DNA from: Clostridiales bacterium
GTDB taxonomy: Bacteria > Bacillota > Clostridia > Oscillospirales > UBA644
Assembly: GCA_016281915.1 (NCBI GenBank)
Contig: JAEEJO010000072.1
Coordinates: 1 to 64,000 of the forward strand
Length of the DNA stretch: 64,000 nt
Direction: 5' to 3'
Part shown: piece by piece, positions 1 to 7,680 of the stretch
How positions within the stretch are numbered: position 1 is the first letter of the stretch
How the letters are laid out: each line of letters begins with the position of its first letter
The notes under the pieces: generated by a model
Seen by the model: only the letters and a program-made list of their open reading frames with translations
Database searches by the model: none
Told to the model about the DNA's origin: nothing
Position numbers and translations under genes: made by a program

Positions 1-409
1 GCATGAAGCCTACGTGGGAATCGTAAGTCAGGAATATCTTGACAAACTCACATTGGAGAAGTGCGAAAAAATGGCCTTTAGCTGGCCTGACAATACGATT
101 GTTGCAAAAGAAAACGGGAATGTAATTGGCTTTGTATGCTATGGTGACAGGGGCGAAGAGGCTCCGGATATTGGTGAGATCTTTGCACTATATGTTTTGG
201 CTGATTACTATGGAAAAGGCGTTGGCCGCAAACTAATGGATGCAGGGTTGGAGCATATTAAACGCTTCTCACAAGTGTATCTATGGGTTTTGAAAGAAAA
301 CAGAAGAGCTATTCGCTTTTATGAAAAGTGTGGATTCCTGCCAGATGGCACAGAGATGACAAGCCCCAATATTTCAGCCACAGAAATAAGGATGATATTA
401 AAGCGATAA
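1..409 (+). CDS. GNAT family N-acetyltransferase (5' truncated by window edge)
   Basis: C-terminal part of a GNAT acyl-CoA N-acyltransferase. The reading frame is open back to base 2, so the GTG at 14 is probably an internal Val codon and the true start lies outside the window. The acetyl-CoA binding motif A is visible as YYGKGVGRKLMDAG (a variant of the Q/RxxGxG/A loop), preceded by the usual beta strand IGEIFALYVL. It is followed by the C-terminal NRRAIRFYEKCGF segment typical of the fold. Substrate cannot be inferred. A terminator-like hairpin lies about 160 bases downstream. Family call is firm, role unknown. Confidence 0.85.
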   Translation, partial: HEAYVGIVSQEYLDKLTLEKCEKMAFSWPDNTIVAKENGNVIGFVCYGDRGEEAPDIGEIFALYVLADYYGKGVGRKLMDAGLEHIKRFSQVYLWVLKENRRAIRFYEKCGFLPDGTEMTSPNISATEIRMILKR

Positions 410-447
410 ATCGCAGTTTTACAGCATAGACGAAGGGAATGACAAGC

Positions 448-561
448 ATGAAACTTTACCATTACTCAGTTGACTCCTATCTTACCGACGTTCTGCTGCG
501 TAAAGAAATGTATACAAATCAAGCCTTCCGGACTATACTGAAAAACGTCCGGGAGAAATAA
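448..561 (+). CDS. Short ORF, 37 aa, possibly the remnant of a longer gene
   Basis: ATG at 448 opens a 37-residue frame beginning MKLYHYSVDSY and ending NVREK, 38 bases after the acetyltransferase. A weak GAAGGG lies upstream with 11 bases between. The start resembles the N-terminus of a larger protein that stops early, so it may be a decayed gene rather than a functional peptide. I do not recognise it. Confidence 0.3.
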   Translation: MKLYHYSVDSYLTDVLLRKEMYTNQAFRTILKNVREK

Positions 562-570
562 ACACAATAA

Positions 571-606
571 AAAAGCTGCCTGCGATATTACCGATGGCAG
601 CTTTTT
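571..606. terminator. Bidirectional hairpin between convergent genes
   Basis: Ten-base arms AAAAGCTGCC and GGCAGCTTTT (571-580 and 596-605) with a 15-base loop. The A and T tracts let it act in both directions, between the + genes and the - strand lipoprotein that ends at 622. Confidence 0.75.
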
Positions 607-621
607 GTGATTTTGTATTTT

Positions 622-2025
622 TTATTCGCCGTAAATTGCGATCCTTGCGGCATAGTGATGGGCGATATAATCTTCAAGAATTGACTGATATTTCGATTCG
701 TATTTTTCTCTGAGCGTTGCAACAGTAGAATTGCTTGCAACCGATTCCTCGATCAGTGAACGTGCGCCTTCAAGGAAAAAGCCGTATTCGTTGTTTTCGA
801 GCATATTGGCGTATACACGCGCGTCTCTTATATCAAAGAACGTCTGTGTAGCCATATATTCGATAATATCGTCCTTTGTTTTATATTCGTCAAACGGTTC
901 ATACATTTCGCTGAGGATGAACGCAGCGGTTTCAGGGTCTTTCGCATTTACGGGAATGGATGTGGAATAAAGCATACTTTCGTGATAACCTTTGTATACA
1001 CCGGGCGTTGCATTCGGTCCCAGAGGATAAGGAAGGATACCTACGTTATCCATAACGTACATAATGGATGAAGAGTGACCGAGGATCTCATATGCGTTTG
1101 TTGTGAGAAGAACGCTGTTTCCGTTCTTGAAGTTTGTAACGACGTTTGAAGTATTCTCATCGGGATGGAAGCAATCACGGCATGTTTCACGGTGAATGAG
1201 CTGTGCGCGTTCAAGAGCGGCAAAGCCCGGATCGGTATAAGCGCCGCAAACGACCTCGCCGTTTGAATAATCCGAAAGCGCAACGCCGTTTGAAAGGAAC
1301 ATCATCATGGCAAAATATGCGCCGTGGGTAGCCATTCCGTATACGGTATAGTCGCCTTCCTGATGAGTATATTCGTGAAGGACTTCTTCAAATTTATCCC
1401 ATGTCCACGTATTCGCTTCAACGAATTCTCTGGGATCGTCATGTCCGTATTGGGAGATAAGGTTTTCATTGACGATTATGGGATATCCGAATGACGTATA
1501 AAGAAGATCGGGCCATGCGTATGGAACGACACCGTAAAGATTGTTGTCCCACATAAGAGACTGCAGCATATTCGGAGTGCCCCATTTTTCGGTATTGGTG
1601 ACGTCTATAAGGTTCGAAAGACCGGAAAGATATCCCGCGCGCATATACTGAACGAATACAAAGCTTTCGTCCGTAGCAATATCGTAAATCGACTCTCCCG
1701 ACATAGCGGACGTCTGGACAGCGCTGCCTATAGTACCGAAGTCGCTGTATGTCATTTCGATCGTGCAGTTATTGTTCGTTTCGATATTTTTCTTTCTTTC
1801 AAGAGCAAGATCGGCAAAAGCGGTGCCCGGTATATATCCGAAAACATTCTCTTCCTTGCTGCCTGATTTTGCAAAGCCCCATTTAAGTTTGAATCCGCCG
1901 AGATTTACCGTAGTATCTACATCGTCAGCATATTCCGGAATTATTTCGGGTTCCGCAGCCTGACATGCGGAAAAAACGAAAACAGCCGCAATAAGCAATG
2001 ACGCTATTCTTATTATTTTTTTCAT
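622..2025 (-). CDS. Extracellular solute-binding lipoprotein (sugar ABC type, family 1)
   Basis: Lipoprotein of 467 residues. The signal peptide ends in the lipobox FSAC, so the mature protein should be tethered outside the membrane. The body (ITDESFVFVQYM, VVPYAWPDLLYTS, FKNGNSVLLTTNAYEI regions) resembles family 1 extracellular solute-binding proteins that deliver oligosaccharides to ABC importers. No permease or ATPase gene is adjacent, so the binding protein is an orphan or works with a remote permease. I chose ATG 2025 rather than the upstream GTG 2031 because an AAGGAG sits 7 bases before it. A consensus promoter lies at 2087-2115. Ligand unknown. Confidence 0.8.
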   Translation of the reverse strand: MKKIIRIASLLIAAVFVFSACQAAEPEIIPEYADDVDTTVNLGGFKLKWGFAKSGSKEENVFGYIPGTAFADLALERKKNIETNNNCTIEMTYSDFGTIGSAVQTSAMSGESIYDIATDESFVFVQYMRAGYLSGLSNLIDVTNTEKWGTPNMLQSLMWDNNLYGVVPYAWPDLLYTSFGYPIIVNENLISQYGHDDPREFVEANTWTWDKFEEVLHEYTHQEGDYTVYGMATHGAYFAMMMFLSNGVALSDYSNGEVVCGAYTDPGFAALERAQLIHRETCRDCFHPDENTSNVVTNFKNGNSVLLTTNAYEILGHSSSIMYVMDNVGILPYPLGPNATPGVYKGYHESMLYSTSIPVNAKDPETAAFILSEMYEPFDEYKTKDDIIEYMATQTFFDIRDARVYANMLENNEYGFFLEGARSLIEESVASNSTVATLREKYESKYQSILEDYIAHHYAARIAIYGE

Positions 2026-2086
2026 AAACACACTCCTTAGTTGAAACTGATTTCTTTGCTGTTACAATATTTATTTAATATAATTG

Positions 2087-2115
2087 ATTATATCACGTTC
2101 ATCCGATAAAGTCAA
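2087..2115 (-). promoter_or_regulatory. Sigma-A promoter of the binding lipoprotein
   Basis: On the - strand, TTGACT (2115-2110), 17-base spacer, TATAAT (2092-2087), about 60 bases before the start codon. Confidence 0.75.
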
Positions 2116-2163
2116 TAGGAAAAGCCGTGTCAGGAGGCGGACACAATATACCTCGCAACCCGC

Positions 2164-2192
2164 TTGACATTTTTGATCAGATATTGTATAAT
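2164..2192 (+). promoter_or_regulatory. Sigma-A promoter of the 208-aa lipoprotein
   Basis: Perfect TTGACA (2164-2169), 17-base spacer, TATAAT (2187-2192). Expected transcription start is near 2199. Confidence 0.8.
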
Positions 2193-2198
2193 TTCTAA

Positions 2199-2376
2199 GA
2201 CAACCGATCAAAAAACAGCTGATAAGCAAATATTATCTGTAAAGCCTTAAAGCTTGACACAAAGACAGTATCGGTATATGCCGAATTACTGTTTACGGCT
2301 GTATCTTTAAAAAATAATCTTAAAGCGGCTCTGTCCGGTTCGTATGAAAGGATATCCCGCAGAAAGGACTGTTATC
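2199..2376 (+). other. Long 5' leader (about 178 nt), function unknown
   Basis: Predicted untranslated leader between the 2164-2192 promoter and the ATG at 2377. It contains a possible imperfect hairpin around 2268-2294 (CAGTATCGG pairing with CCGAATTACTG). No riboswitch class was recognised. Confidence 0.35.
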
Positions 2377-3003
2377 ATGAAAAAGACTCTTGCCCTGCTC
2401 ATTGCCGTTTTTATGGCGCTTTCCGTTCTTGCAGCGTGTGCAAAAACGGAAGAAAACACTAGAACCGATGGAATCGACGCCTCACAGTTCAAAACTTTTG
2501 CCGACGTATTCAGCTACGTTAAAGAAGACTGGAGCTATGAAAGCTCATACGACGACCAATACTACGTTTACGCATTCGGACCCGATGAGCCGAATTACCG
2601 TGCGATCGCTGCGCTGACACAGGGCACTCGGGACAAGCTTTACAATCTTGAATATGACGATAACTGGGATCAGAACCTGAAGGACATCATCGGTCCCCTT
2701 GAAATAACCGAATTTGAAGATCTTCATGACAGAATACCGACAAAAGACGATTTGGATAAGTATATAGGCAAAACCGGCGGAGAGCTTTTTGATGCCGGAT
2801 GGAGCTACTGGTATTACAACCTTGAAGATATGGAGGCAGGATTGTCTTATAAGGAATTCGAATATACGGTAGCATTTGAATATGACGGTGAGCAGATGGT
2901 AAATACCGATGATTTTGACTTTGAGGAAGAATTCAGAGATCTCAAAGTTAAATCCGTAACATACGACGGTATCGGAAACGCCGTTTATATAGACGAAGAA
3001 TGA
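2377..3003 (+). CDS. Putative lipoprotein of unknown function, 208 aa
   Basis: The start MKKTLALLIAVFMALSVLAAC is a lipoprotein signal with lipobox LAAC. I use the ATG at 2377, preceded by AGAAAGGA with 8 bases spacing, instead of the ATG at 2344, which would add an unlikely N-terminal extension before the signal peptide. The mature part is very acidic and rich in Tyr, Asp and Glu (for example the DFDFEEEF segment near the end), as expected for an exported surface protein. No family is recognised. It is a single gene with its own consensus promoter and a terminator about 95 bases downstream. Confidence 0.75.
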   Translation: MKKTLALLIAVFMALSVLAACAKTEENTRTDGIDASQFKTFADVFSYVKEDWSYESSYDDQYYVYAFGPDEPNYRAIAALTQGTRDKLYNLEYDDNWDQNLKDIIGPLEITEFEDLHDRIPTKDDLDKYIGKTGGELFDAGWSYWYYNLEDMEAGLSYKEFEYTVAFEYDGEQMVNTDDFDFEEEFRDLKVKSVTYDGIGNAVYIDEE

Positions 3004-3092
3004 TCCGGACAACGAGTTTTTGCCGCAAAGGCTCTTGCTCACAGCTCTCAAAAAAGTGAAAGCTGCCGGAAAAACAAAAATTTTCTTACATA

Positions 3093-3125
3093 AAAAAATG
3101 CCGGGTCGACCCCGGCATTATTATT
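3093..3125. terminator. Bidirectional terminator
   Basis: Perfect stem AATGCCGGG / CCCGGCATT with a 4-base loop (3098-3119), flanked by A7 on the left and a T-rich stretch on the right, between convergent genes. Confidence 0.85.
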
Positions 3126-3172
3126 TGCTCGTCCTGAAGCTCAAAAACGGTAAATCTGTTGAAAAACTGACT

Positions 3173-5062
3173 TCATTTATCTCCGAAAGTCTTTTTGACG
3201 ATATCGGGAAGCATCATGCCCATCAGAATTTCGGCGTCTGTCCAGCCGGTCTCGCTGCATCGCGCCGCCCAGCCTATGTCATGGGGACAGCCGTATATTT
3301 CTTCTGACTCCATATCAAATGCTCTGCACCATGCTCCGTTCAGATCAGAATTATCGGATATGATCTGTGTTTTTATAAAGAATTCAACGATGCCGCGCCA
3401 GAGCGAGGCGAACATTTCGTCACCTGTTGTCAGATATGCGAATGCAAAGCCCAGAGGAAGCCAGTTGTTTGAGTAAAGAAGGTCGGCTACGGGATCTCCG
3501 TTTTCGGCAAGAAGAGAGCATTCGCTTCTTGATTCTCTTGAATAGTGCGCTTTGTAGCCAGTATCCCACTCGCAGTATCCGCCGAAGGGATGTCTGAGTC
3601 TGCAAAGGTCACGCGTAACAAGATAAAGCATGTCGCGGTGTTTGCTTTCTTTTGACATATAATACAGGAGCGCAAGCGGGAGGATCAGCCTGCAAAGTTC
3701 CTCTGTTTCGCTTTGTTCTCTTCCTGTTTCGGGGTAGAGAGCCATTATACTTTCAAGACCGTTTTTTGCTACTTCGAAATATTTTTCATTGCCGCAGCAT
3801 TTATATGCCAGAAGCAATGCTGCGTGATAATATGCGTTATAGTGCGCAGATCTTCTGCCATGTTCTTCATTGACAAGTTCCGTTATTTTTTCGTCGGTAA
3901 GATCAGGTCCGTCTGTTCTCGCAACGCGGCACCCGTCCTTTGCCGTCGTCCTTACAAGAAAATCAAGCGCTCTGCATATATCCGGCAGACGTTTTTTGTT
4001 ATCGAAAAAGAAACACTCATAAAGAGAAGTGAGTATTGAACGGGAAACGTCATCCTGGTAGCAGACTTCCCATGCGGTATGCGTCCACCTCATCATACCG
4101 TCAAGCTTTCCGCCTTTTATCTGCATAGGTCCGAAAGTGAAATCACGAAGATTATCGGAATAGTCAAGATATTCCTGTTTTCCGTTAAGCATACCGTAAA
4201 AAAGAAATACGCCCGCAGCCTCTCCGGAACAGTCGTTTCTCACCGCATCGGCAAATTGCAGCTCGCCATCGGGGCTGATATTATGTTTAAACCCTTCTCT
4301 TATACCGCCCTTTCCGTCATCAACAAGAAACCGGCGAAGCCATTCCGTACCGTTTTCAATCGCTTTTTTACGGCATTCCTCGAAAACACGATCGTCTGCA
4401 AGTTCGTCTTTACAAAAACGGACCGGCGAGGATGGAATCGAGAAGCTAAGGCTTCCGGTGATCCAGTGCGCAATAAACCCGACAAGACTCTGCCATGATT
4501 TTTGCGGAGCAAACCACGCCCGTGAAAAGTTATGAATGAGAAATGCGCACATCATAACGTTATCTCCGACGGTCCAGAGTGCAGAAAGAGAGTCTTTCAT
4601 AATATCGGAAAGAGGAGCGTTCCAGTGTTTATGCGCAATGATATGATTCTGATAAACAAGAATCGGCTTGAATTCCGGCACTTTATACCACGGGCAGATC
4701 ATTCTGTTGCTGCCGTCGTCAAGAAGATCGCCTGTATGAAGACCTTCCGCGCCTCCGTTTTCAGGCTCCGCAACTACGACAAGGCGCATACGCGTTGTGT
4801 CGACGGGATCCCCGGAATATATTCCCCCCCAGCTGTTCAGCCCCTCGGTAAACAGCTTTTTTCCTGCCGCGACTTCTTTTTCAAGCGAGATGCGGAATCT
4901 CGGATCAAGCACTTTTCCGTCTGCGTATATTATATAAGCGTCAAACCCGCTCAGGTCGGTATTTATCGCATCATCCAGCGAAGCGTAAGAGGTTTCAACG
5001 CCGCAGGACTCTATAACGGCGCTAAGGTCATAAGAACGGTCGTCAAAAATCAGGCATTTCAT
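3173..5062 (-). CDS. Putative hydrolase: Rossmann-like N-domain plus alpha/alpha toroid, 629 aa
   Basis: Cytosolic protein with no signal peptide. The first ~200 residues (MKCLIFDDRS..., FDAYIIYADG, LFTEGLNSWGGIYSG) look like a flavodoxin/glutaminase-like alpha/beta fold of the kind seen in ThuA-type modules. The rest is helical with repeated Trp/Tyr/His-rich hairpins (MMRWTHTAWEVCYQ, HYNAYYHAALLLAYKCCGNEKYFEVA, GGYCEWDTGY), as in (alpha/alpha)6-barrel glycoside hydrolases and uronyl hydrolases. The toroid call rests on the hairpin pattern; I cannot assign a GH family or catalytic residues. GGAGG lies about 10 bases before the ATG, and a consensus promoter is at 5113-5141. Monocistronic, ending at the 3098 hairpin. 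Confidence 0.55.
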   Translation of the reverse strand: MKCLIFDDRSYDLSAVIESCGVETSYASLDDAINTDLSGFDAYIIYADGKVLDPRFRISLEKEVAAGKKLFTEGLNSWGGIYSGDPVDTTRMRLVVVAEPENGGAEGLHTGDLLDDGSNRMICPWYKVPEFKPILVYQNHIIAHKHWNAPLSDIMKDSLSALWTVGDNVMMCAFLIHNFSRAWFAPQKSWQSLVGFIAHWITGSLSFSIPSSPVRFCKDELADDRVFEECRKKAIENGTEWLRRFLVDDGKGGIREGFKHNISPDGELQFADAVRNDCSGEAAGVFLFYGMLNGKQEYLDYSDNLRDFTFGPMQIKGGKLDGMMRWTHTAWEVCYQDDVSRSILTSLYECFFFDNKKRLPDICRALDFLVRTTAKDGCRVARTDGPDLTDEKITELVNEEHGRRSAHYNAYYHAALLLAYKCCGNEKYFEVAKNGLESIMALYPETGREQSETEELCRLILPLALLYYMSKESKHRDMLYLVTRDLCRLRHPFGGYCEWDTGYKAHYSRESRSECSLLAENGDPVADLLYSNNWLPLGFAFAYLTTGDEMFASLWRGIVEFFIKTQIISDNSDLNGAWCRAFDMESEEIYGCPHDIGWAARCSETGWTDAEILMGMMLPDIVKKTFGDK

Positions 5063-5112
5063 AAATATCCAGCCTCCGAAAATATCATTCAGCGACAGTT
5101 GCCGCTTATTTT

Positions 5113-5141
5113 ATTATAGCTTCAACGCCGATCTTTGTCAA
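5113..5141 (-). promoter_or_regulatory. Sigma-A promoter of the toroid protein
   Basis: On the - strand, TTGACA (5141-5136), 17-base spacer, TATAAT (5118-5113). Confidence 0.8.
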
Positions 5142-5207
5142 TACGTTCTTTTAACAATCTTCACGCCGCCAATGATCGCAGCAATGTTTAATGTTTACTT
5201 ATATATA

Positions 5208-5235
5208 TTGACAAATCAGTAATTTATGATATAAT
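5208..5235 (+). promoter_or_regulatory. Sigma-A promoter of the ABC exporter operon
   Basis: TTGACA (5208-5213), 16-base spacer, TATAAT (5230-5235). Transcription should start near 5242, leaving a leader of about 164 bases before the TTG start at 5406. Confidence 0.8.
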
Positions 5236-5241
5236 GTTACG

Positions 5242-5405
5242 GACGGAGCACAGGCCGTGTTTTGAGACGTAACGACGTGTGCGGATCGCGACAGAACACG
5301 GATATGCAAAGCGGACACGATATTAAAACGGTCACAGTGCAAAAATGATCGTGACAGCGGACAATAATAACACATAACAAATATTCAGAAAAGGGAGAAA
5401 CGGAA
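5242..5405 (+). other. Structured 5' leader of the ABC exporter operon
   Basis: The predicted leader contains CCGTGTT near 5254 able to pair with AACACGG near 5295, and GTCAC near 5331 able to pair with GTGAC near 5351. No terminator-type U run follows the hairpins and no known riboswitch class was recognised. Confidence 0.35.
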
Positions 5406-6305
5406 TTGGATCTTGAACTTGTGAATATCGAAAAATCCTTCGGTGAAAAAAAGGTCCTTACCGGTGTTTCTTTCAAGGCAAAAGGCGGAAAGGCCTTTGG
5501 TCTGCTTGGAAGGAACGGAGCGGGAAAAACCACGTCTATACGTATTCTTATGAACGTGTTTCCCGCAAACAGCGGTGAGGTTCTCATAGACGGACGCCCC
5601 ATAGATTACAGCAAAACAGGTATAGGATATCTGCCGGAAGAACGGGGGCTTTACCCGAAAAAAATAATAATCGATCAGCTTATTTATTTTGCCGAGCTGA
5701 AAGGGATGACACGCAAGGCGGCGATCTCAGCAATAGATTACTGGCTTTCCAGACTTGGGATGACAGAATACCGCGAAAAACGTCTTGACACCCTTTCAAA
5801 GGGCAATCAGCAGAAGATTCAGCTTATTACCGCGCTTGCGCACGACCCCGATATAGTTATACTCGACGAGCCTTTTTCGGGTCTTGACCCTGTAAATGCA
5901 ATGCTTCTGAAAGACGTTGTAAAGGAACAGATCTCGGCAGGCAAGATAGTATTGTTTTCAAGTCACCAGATGAGCTATATAGAGGAATTTTGCGACAGTA
6001 TAGCAATTCTTAAAAATGGCGTTGTCGCCATAAAAGGCGATCTTCACGAAATAAAGCGCGACTATCCTCGGGACAGACTTGTTGTGCGTACGCAGATGCC
6101 CGACGCTGTCCGCCGCGACTTCGGGTCGGCATGCAGCGAAACGGAATCCGGCAGCCTTATTATAAAGCTTACGTCCCCCGATGAAAAGAAAGCGGTCATG
6201 ACAAGACTGACGGAAAACTATGATATCGATGAGATAAAGGTATTCGAGCCTTCGCTTAATGATATTTTCGTTGAATATGCGGGCGATGCCCCTAAGGAGG
6301 CTTAA
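5406..6305 (+). CDS. ABC transporter ATP-binding protein (NatA/YhaQ type)
   Basis: ATPase subunit of an ABC-2-type exporter, 299 residues. It has Walker A GRNGAGKTT (35-43), signature LSKGNQQ (about 130) as in the NatA/YhaQ group, Walker B VILDEPFSGLDP (about 150) and the H-loop SSHQM. The C-terminal ~80 residues form the accessory domain found in this subfamily. The start is a TTG at 5406, supported by AGGGAG 8 bases upstream; no other start fits the N-terminal beta strand. The permease follows 2 bases after the stop, with its Shine-Dalgarno overlapping this gene's end. Substrate unknown; NatA-type pumps export ions or amphiphiles. Confidence 0.92.
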   Translation: MDLELVNIEKSFGEKKVLTGVSFKAKGGKAFGLLGRNGAGKTTSIRILMNVFPANSGEVLIDGRPIDYSKTGIGYLPEERGLYPKKIIIDQLIYFAELKGMTRKAAISAIDYWLSRLGMTEYREKRLDTLSKGNQQKIQLITALAHDPDIVILDEPFSGLDPVNAMLLKDVVKEQISAGKIVLFSSHQMSYIEEFCDSIAILKNGVVAIKGDLHEIKRDYPRDRLVVRTQMPDAVRRDFGSACSETESGSLIIKLTSPDEKKAVMTRLTENYDIDEIKVFEPSLNDIFVEYAGDAPKEA

Positions 6306-6307
6306 AG

Positions 6308-7552
6308 ATGAAACAGTTTGGAACCATACTGAAATTTGAGCTTAAATATTTTTTCAAAAACAAAGTTTTTGTCGGAATAACGATCTTTCTTGTGATCCTT
6401 ATTGCCGCGGTAATGTTTTTCCCGAGAATAATGACGCTGGTTGAATCCGATGAGGGCGAAATTGACGTATCATCGCACAGACCGGTAATGCTTTTAAAGG
6501 TATTTGACCCTGCGTCGGGCGATACGGTAAAAGAGATATTTGCATCGTCCTTCCCCGACTACGACGTATATACTACCGATCAGGAAGTAAGCGAGATAGA
6601 AAACGGGATATCTGCGGGAGCTTTTGACTGCGCTTTCGTTATGACGGGAGACAAGTCCTTCACATATTACGTTGGCAATCTTTCCCTTTACGATATGAAT
6701 GCTGAGACCGCAACGGCAGCGCTTGCGCGCGCATATCAGATGAATGCGATGATATCCGGCGGAGTTTCGCCGCAGGATGCCGCGGACATAATGAATGTTT
6801 ATATCGAAAGTGAAACCGTAAGCCTCGGCAAGAGTCAGCTTCAGAATTTCTTTTATACCTATATAATGATCTTCGCTCTGTATATGGTAATCCTTCTTTA
6901 CGGTCAGATGGTTGCTACCAACGTGGCGACAGAGAAGAGCTCAAGGGCGATGGAACTGCTTATAACAAGCGCAAAGCCCACCTCGATGATGTTCGGCAAG
7001 GTGATCGCCTCCTGTCTTGCGGGACTTATTCAGCTTCTTGCCGTATTCGGATCAGCCTTGCTGTTTTACAACCTCAACAAATCATACTGGGGCGACAATA
7101 TAATAATCGAATCGATTTTCAACATCCCGCCCGAACTGCTCGTATATATGCTGATATTCTTCATGCTCGGTTTTCTCATTTATGCATTTATGTTCGGTGC
7201 AGTCGGTTCGACGGCATCAAAGCTTGAAGATATAAATACTTCGGTAATGCCGATAACAATGATCTTCATAATCGGATTTATCGTTGTTATGACGTCTATG
7301 AGCTCGGGAGAAGTTGACAATATGGTAATGCGCGTCTGCTCATTCATCCCGTTTACTTCCCCGATGGCAATGTTTACAAGAATTGCGATGAGCGTGGTGC
7401 CGGGGTATGAGATCGCCATATCTATAGCGATACTTATTGCTTCAACAATAGGCATAGGCGTGCTCTCGGCAAAGATATACCGCACGGGTGTGCTTATGTA
7501 CGGAACCACTCCCACTATCGGAAACATAATAAAAGCTGTCTGGAAATCGTAA
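6308..7552 (+). CDS. ABC-2 type permease (NatB/YhaP-like)
   Basis: Membrane subunit partnered with the preceding ATPase. There is one N-terminal membrane segment (FVGITIFLVILIAAVMFF), a ~130-residue extracytoplasmic domain, then about five hydrophobic segments from residue ~185 onward. The conserved ATNVATEKSSRAMELLITSA motif that defines this permease family follows the second segment. The start follows AAGGAGG inside the end of the ATPase gene, so the pair is translationally linked. A strong terminator follows at 7571. Confidence 0.9.
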   Translation: MKQFGTILKFELKYFFKNKVFVGITIFLVILIAAVMFFPRIMTLVESDEGEIDVSSHRPVMLLKVFDPASGDTVKEIFASSFPDYDVYTTDQEVSEIENGISAGAFDCAFVMTGDKSFTYYVGNLSLYDMNAETATAALARAYQMNAMISGGVSPQDAADIMNVYIESETVSLGKSQLQNFFYTYIMIFALYMVILLYGQMVATNVATEKSSRAMELLITSAKPTSMMFGKVIASCLAGLIQLLAVFGSALLFYNLNKSYWGDNIIIESIFNIPPELLVYMLIFFMLGFLIYAFMFGAVGSTASKLEDINTSVMPITMIFIIGFIVVMTSMSSGEVDNMVMRVCSFIPFTSPMAMFTRIAMSVVPGYEIAISIAILIASTIGIGVLSAKIYRTGVLMYGTTPTIGNIIKAVWKS

Positions 7553-7570
7553 TCCGGCTAGGAAATGACA

Positions 7571-7603
7571 CCCCCCGCAGTATAAAACTGCGGGGGGTTT
7601 GAT
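7571..7603 (+). terminator. Rho-independent terminator of the ABC exporter operon
   Basis: Perfect 10-base stem CCCCCCGCAG / CTGCGGGGGG with loop TATAAAA. Only a short U tract (GGTTTGAT) follows, but the stem is very stable. Confidence 0.85.
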
Positions 7604-7626
7604 ATCCTGTCCTTTCAAAGAGAGAT

Positions 7627-7666
7627 CAAAAAAAAGGGAAACGGTGAAAGCCTCACCGTTTTCCTG
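7627..7666 (-). terminator. Terminator of the vWA lipoprotein gene
   Basis: On the - strand, an imperfect stem built on AACGGTGAG / CTCACCGTT-like arms, followed by a run of eight T (complement of A8 at 7628-7635). Confidence 0.75.
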
Positions 7667-7680
7667 ACCATATTCGTTTT

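Noticed and set aside
2199-2376. Riboswitch upstream of the 208-aa lipoprotein
   Set aside because: Only a weak imperfect hairpin; no known aptamer core recognised.
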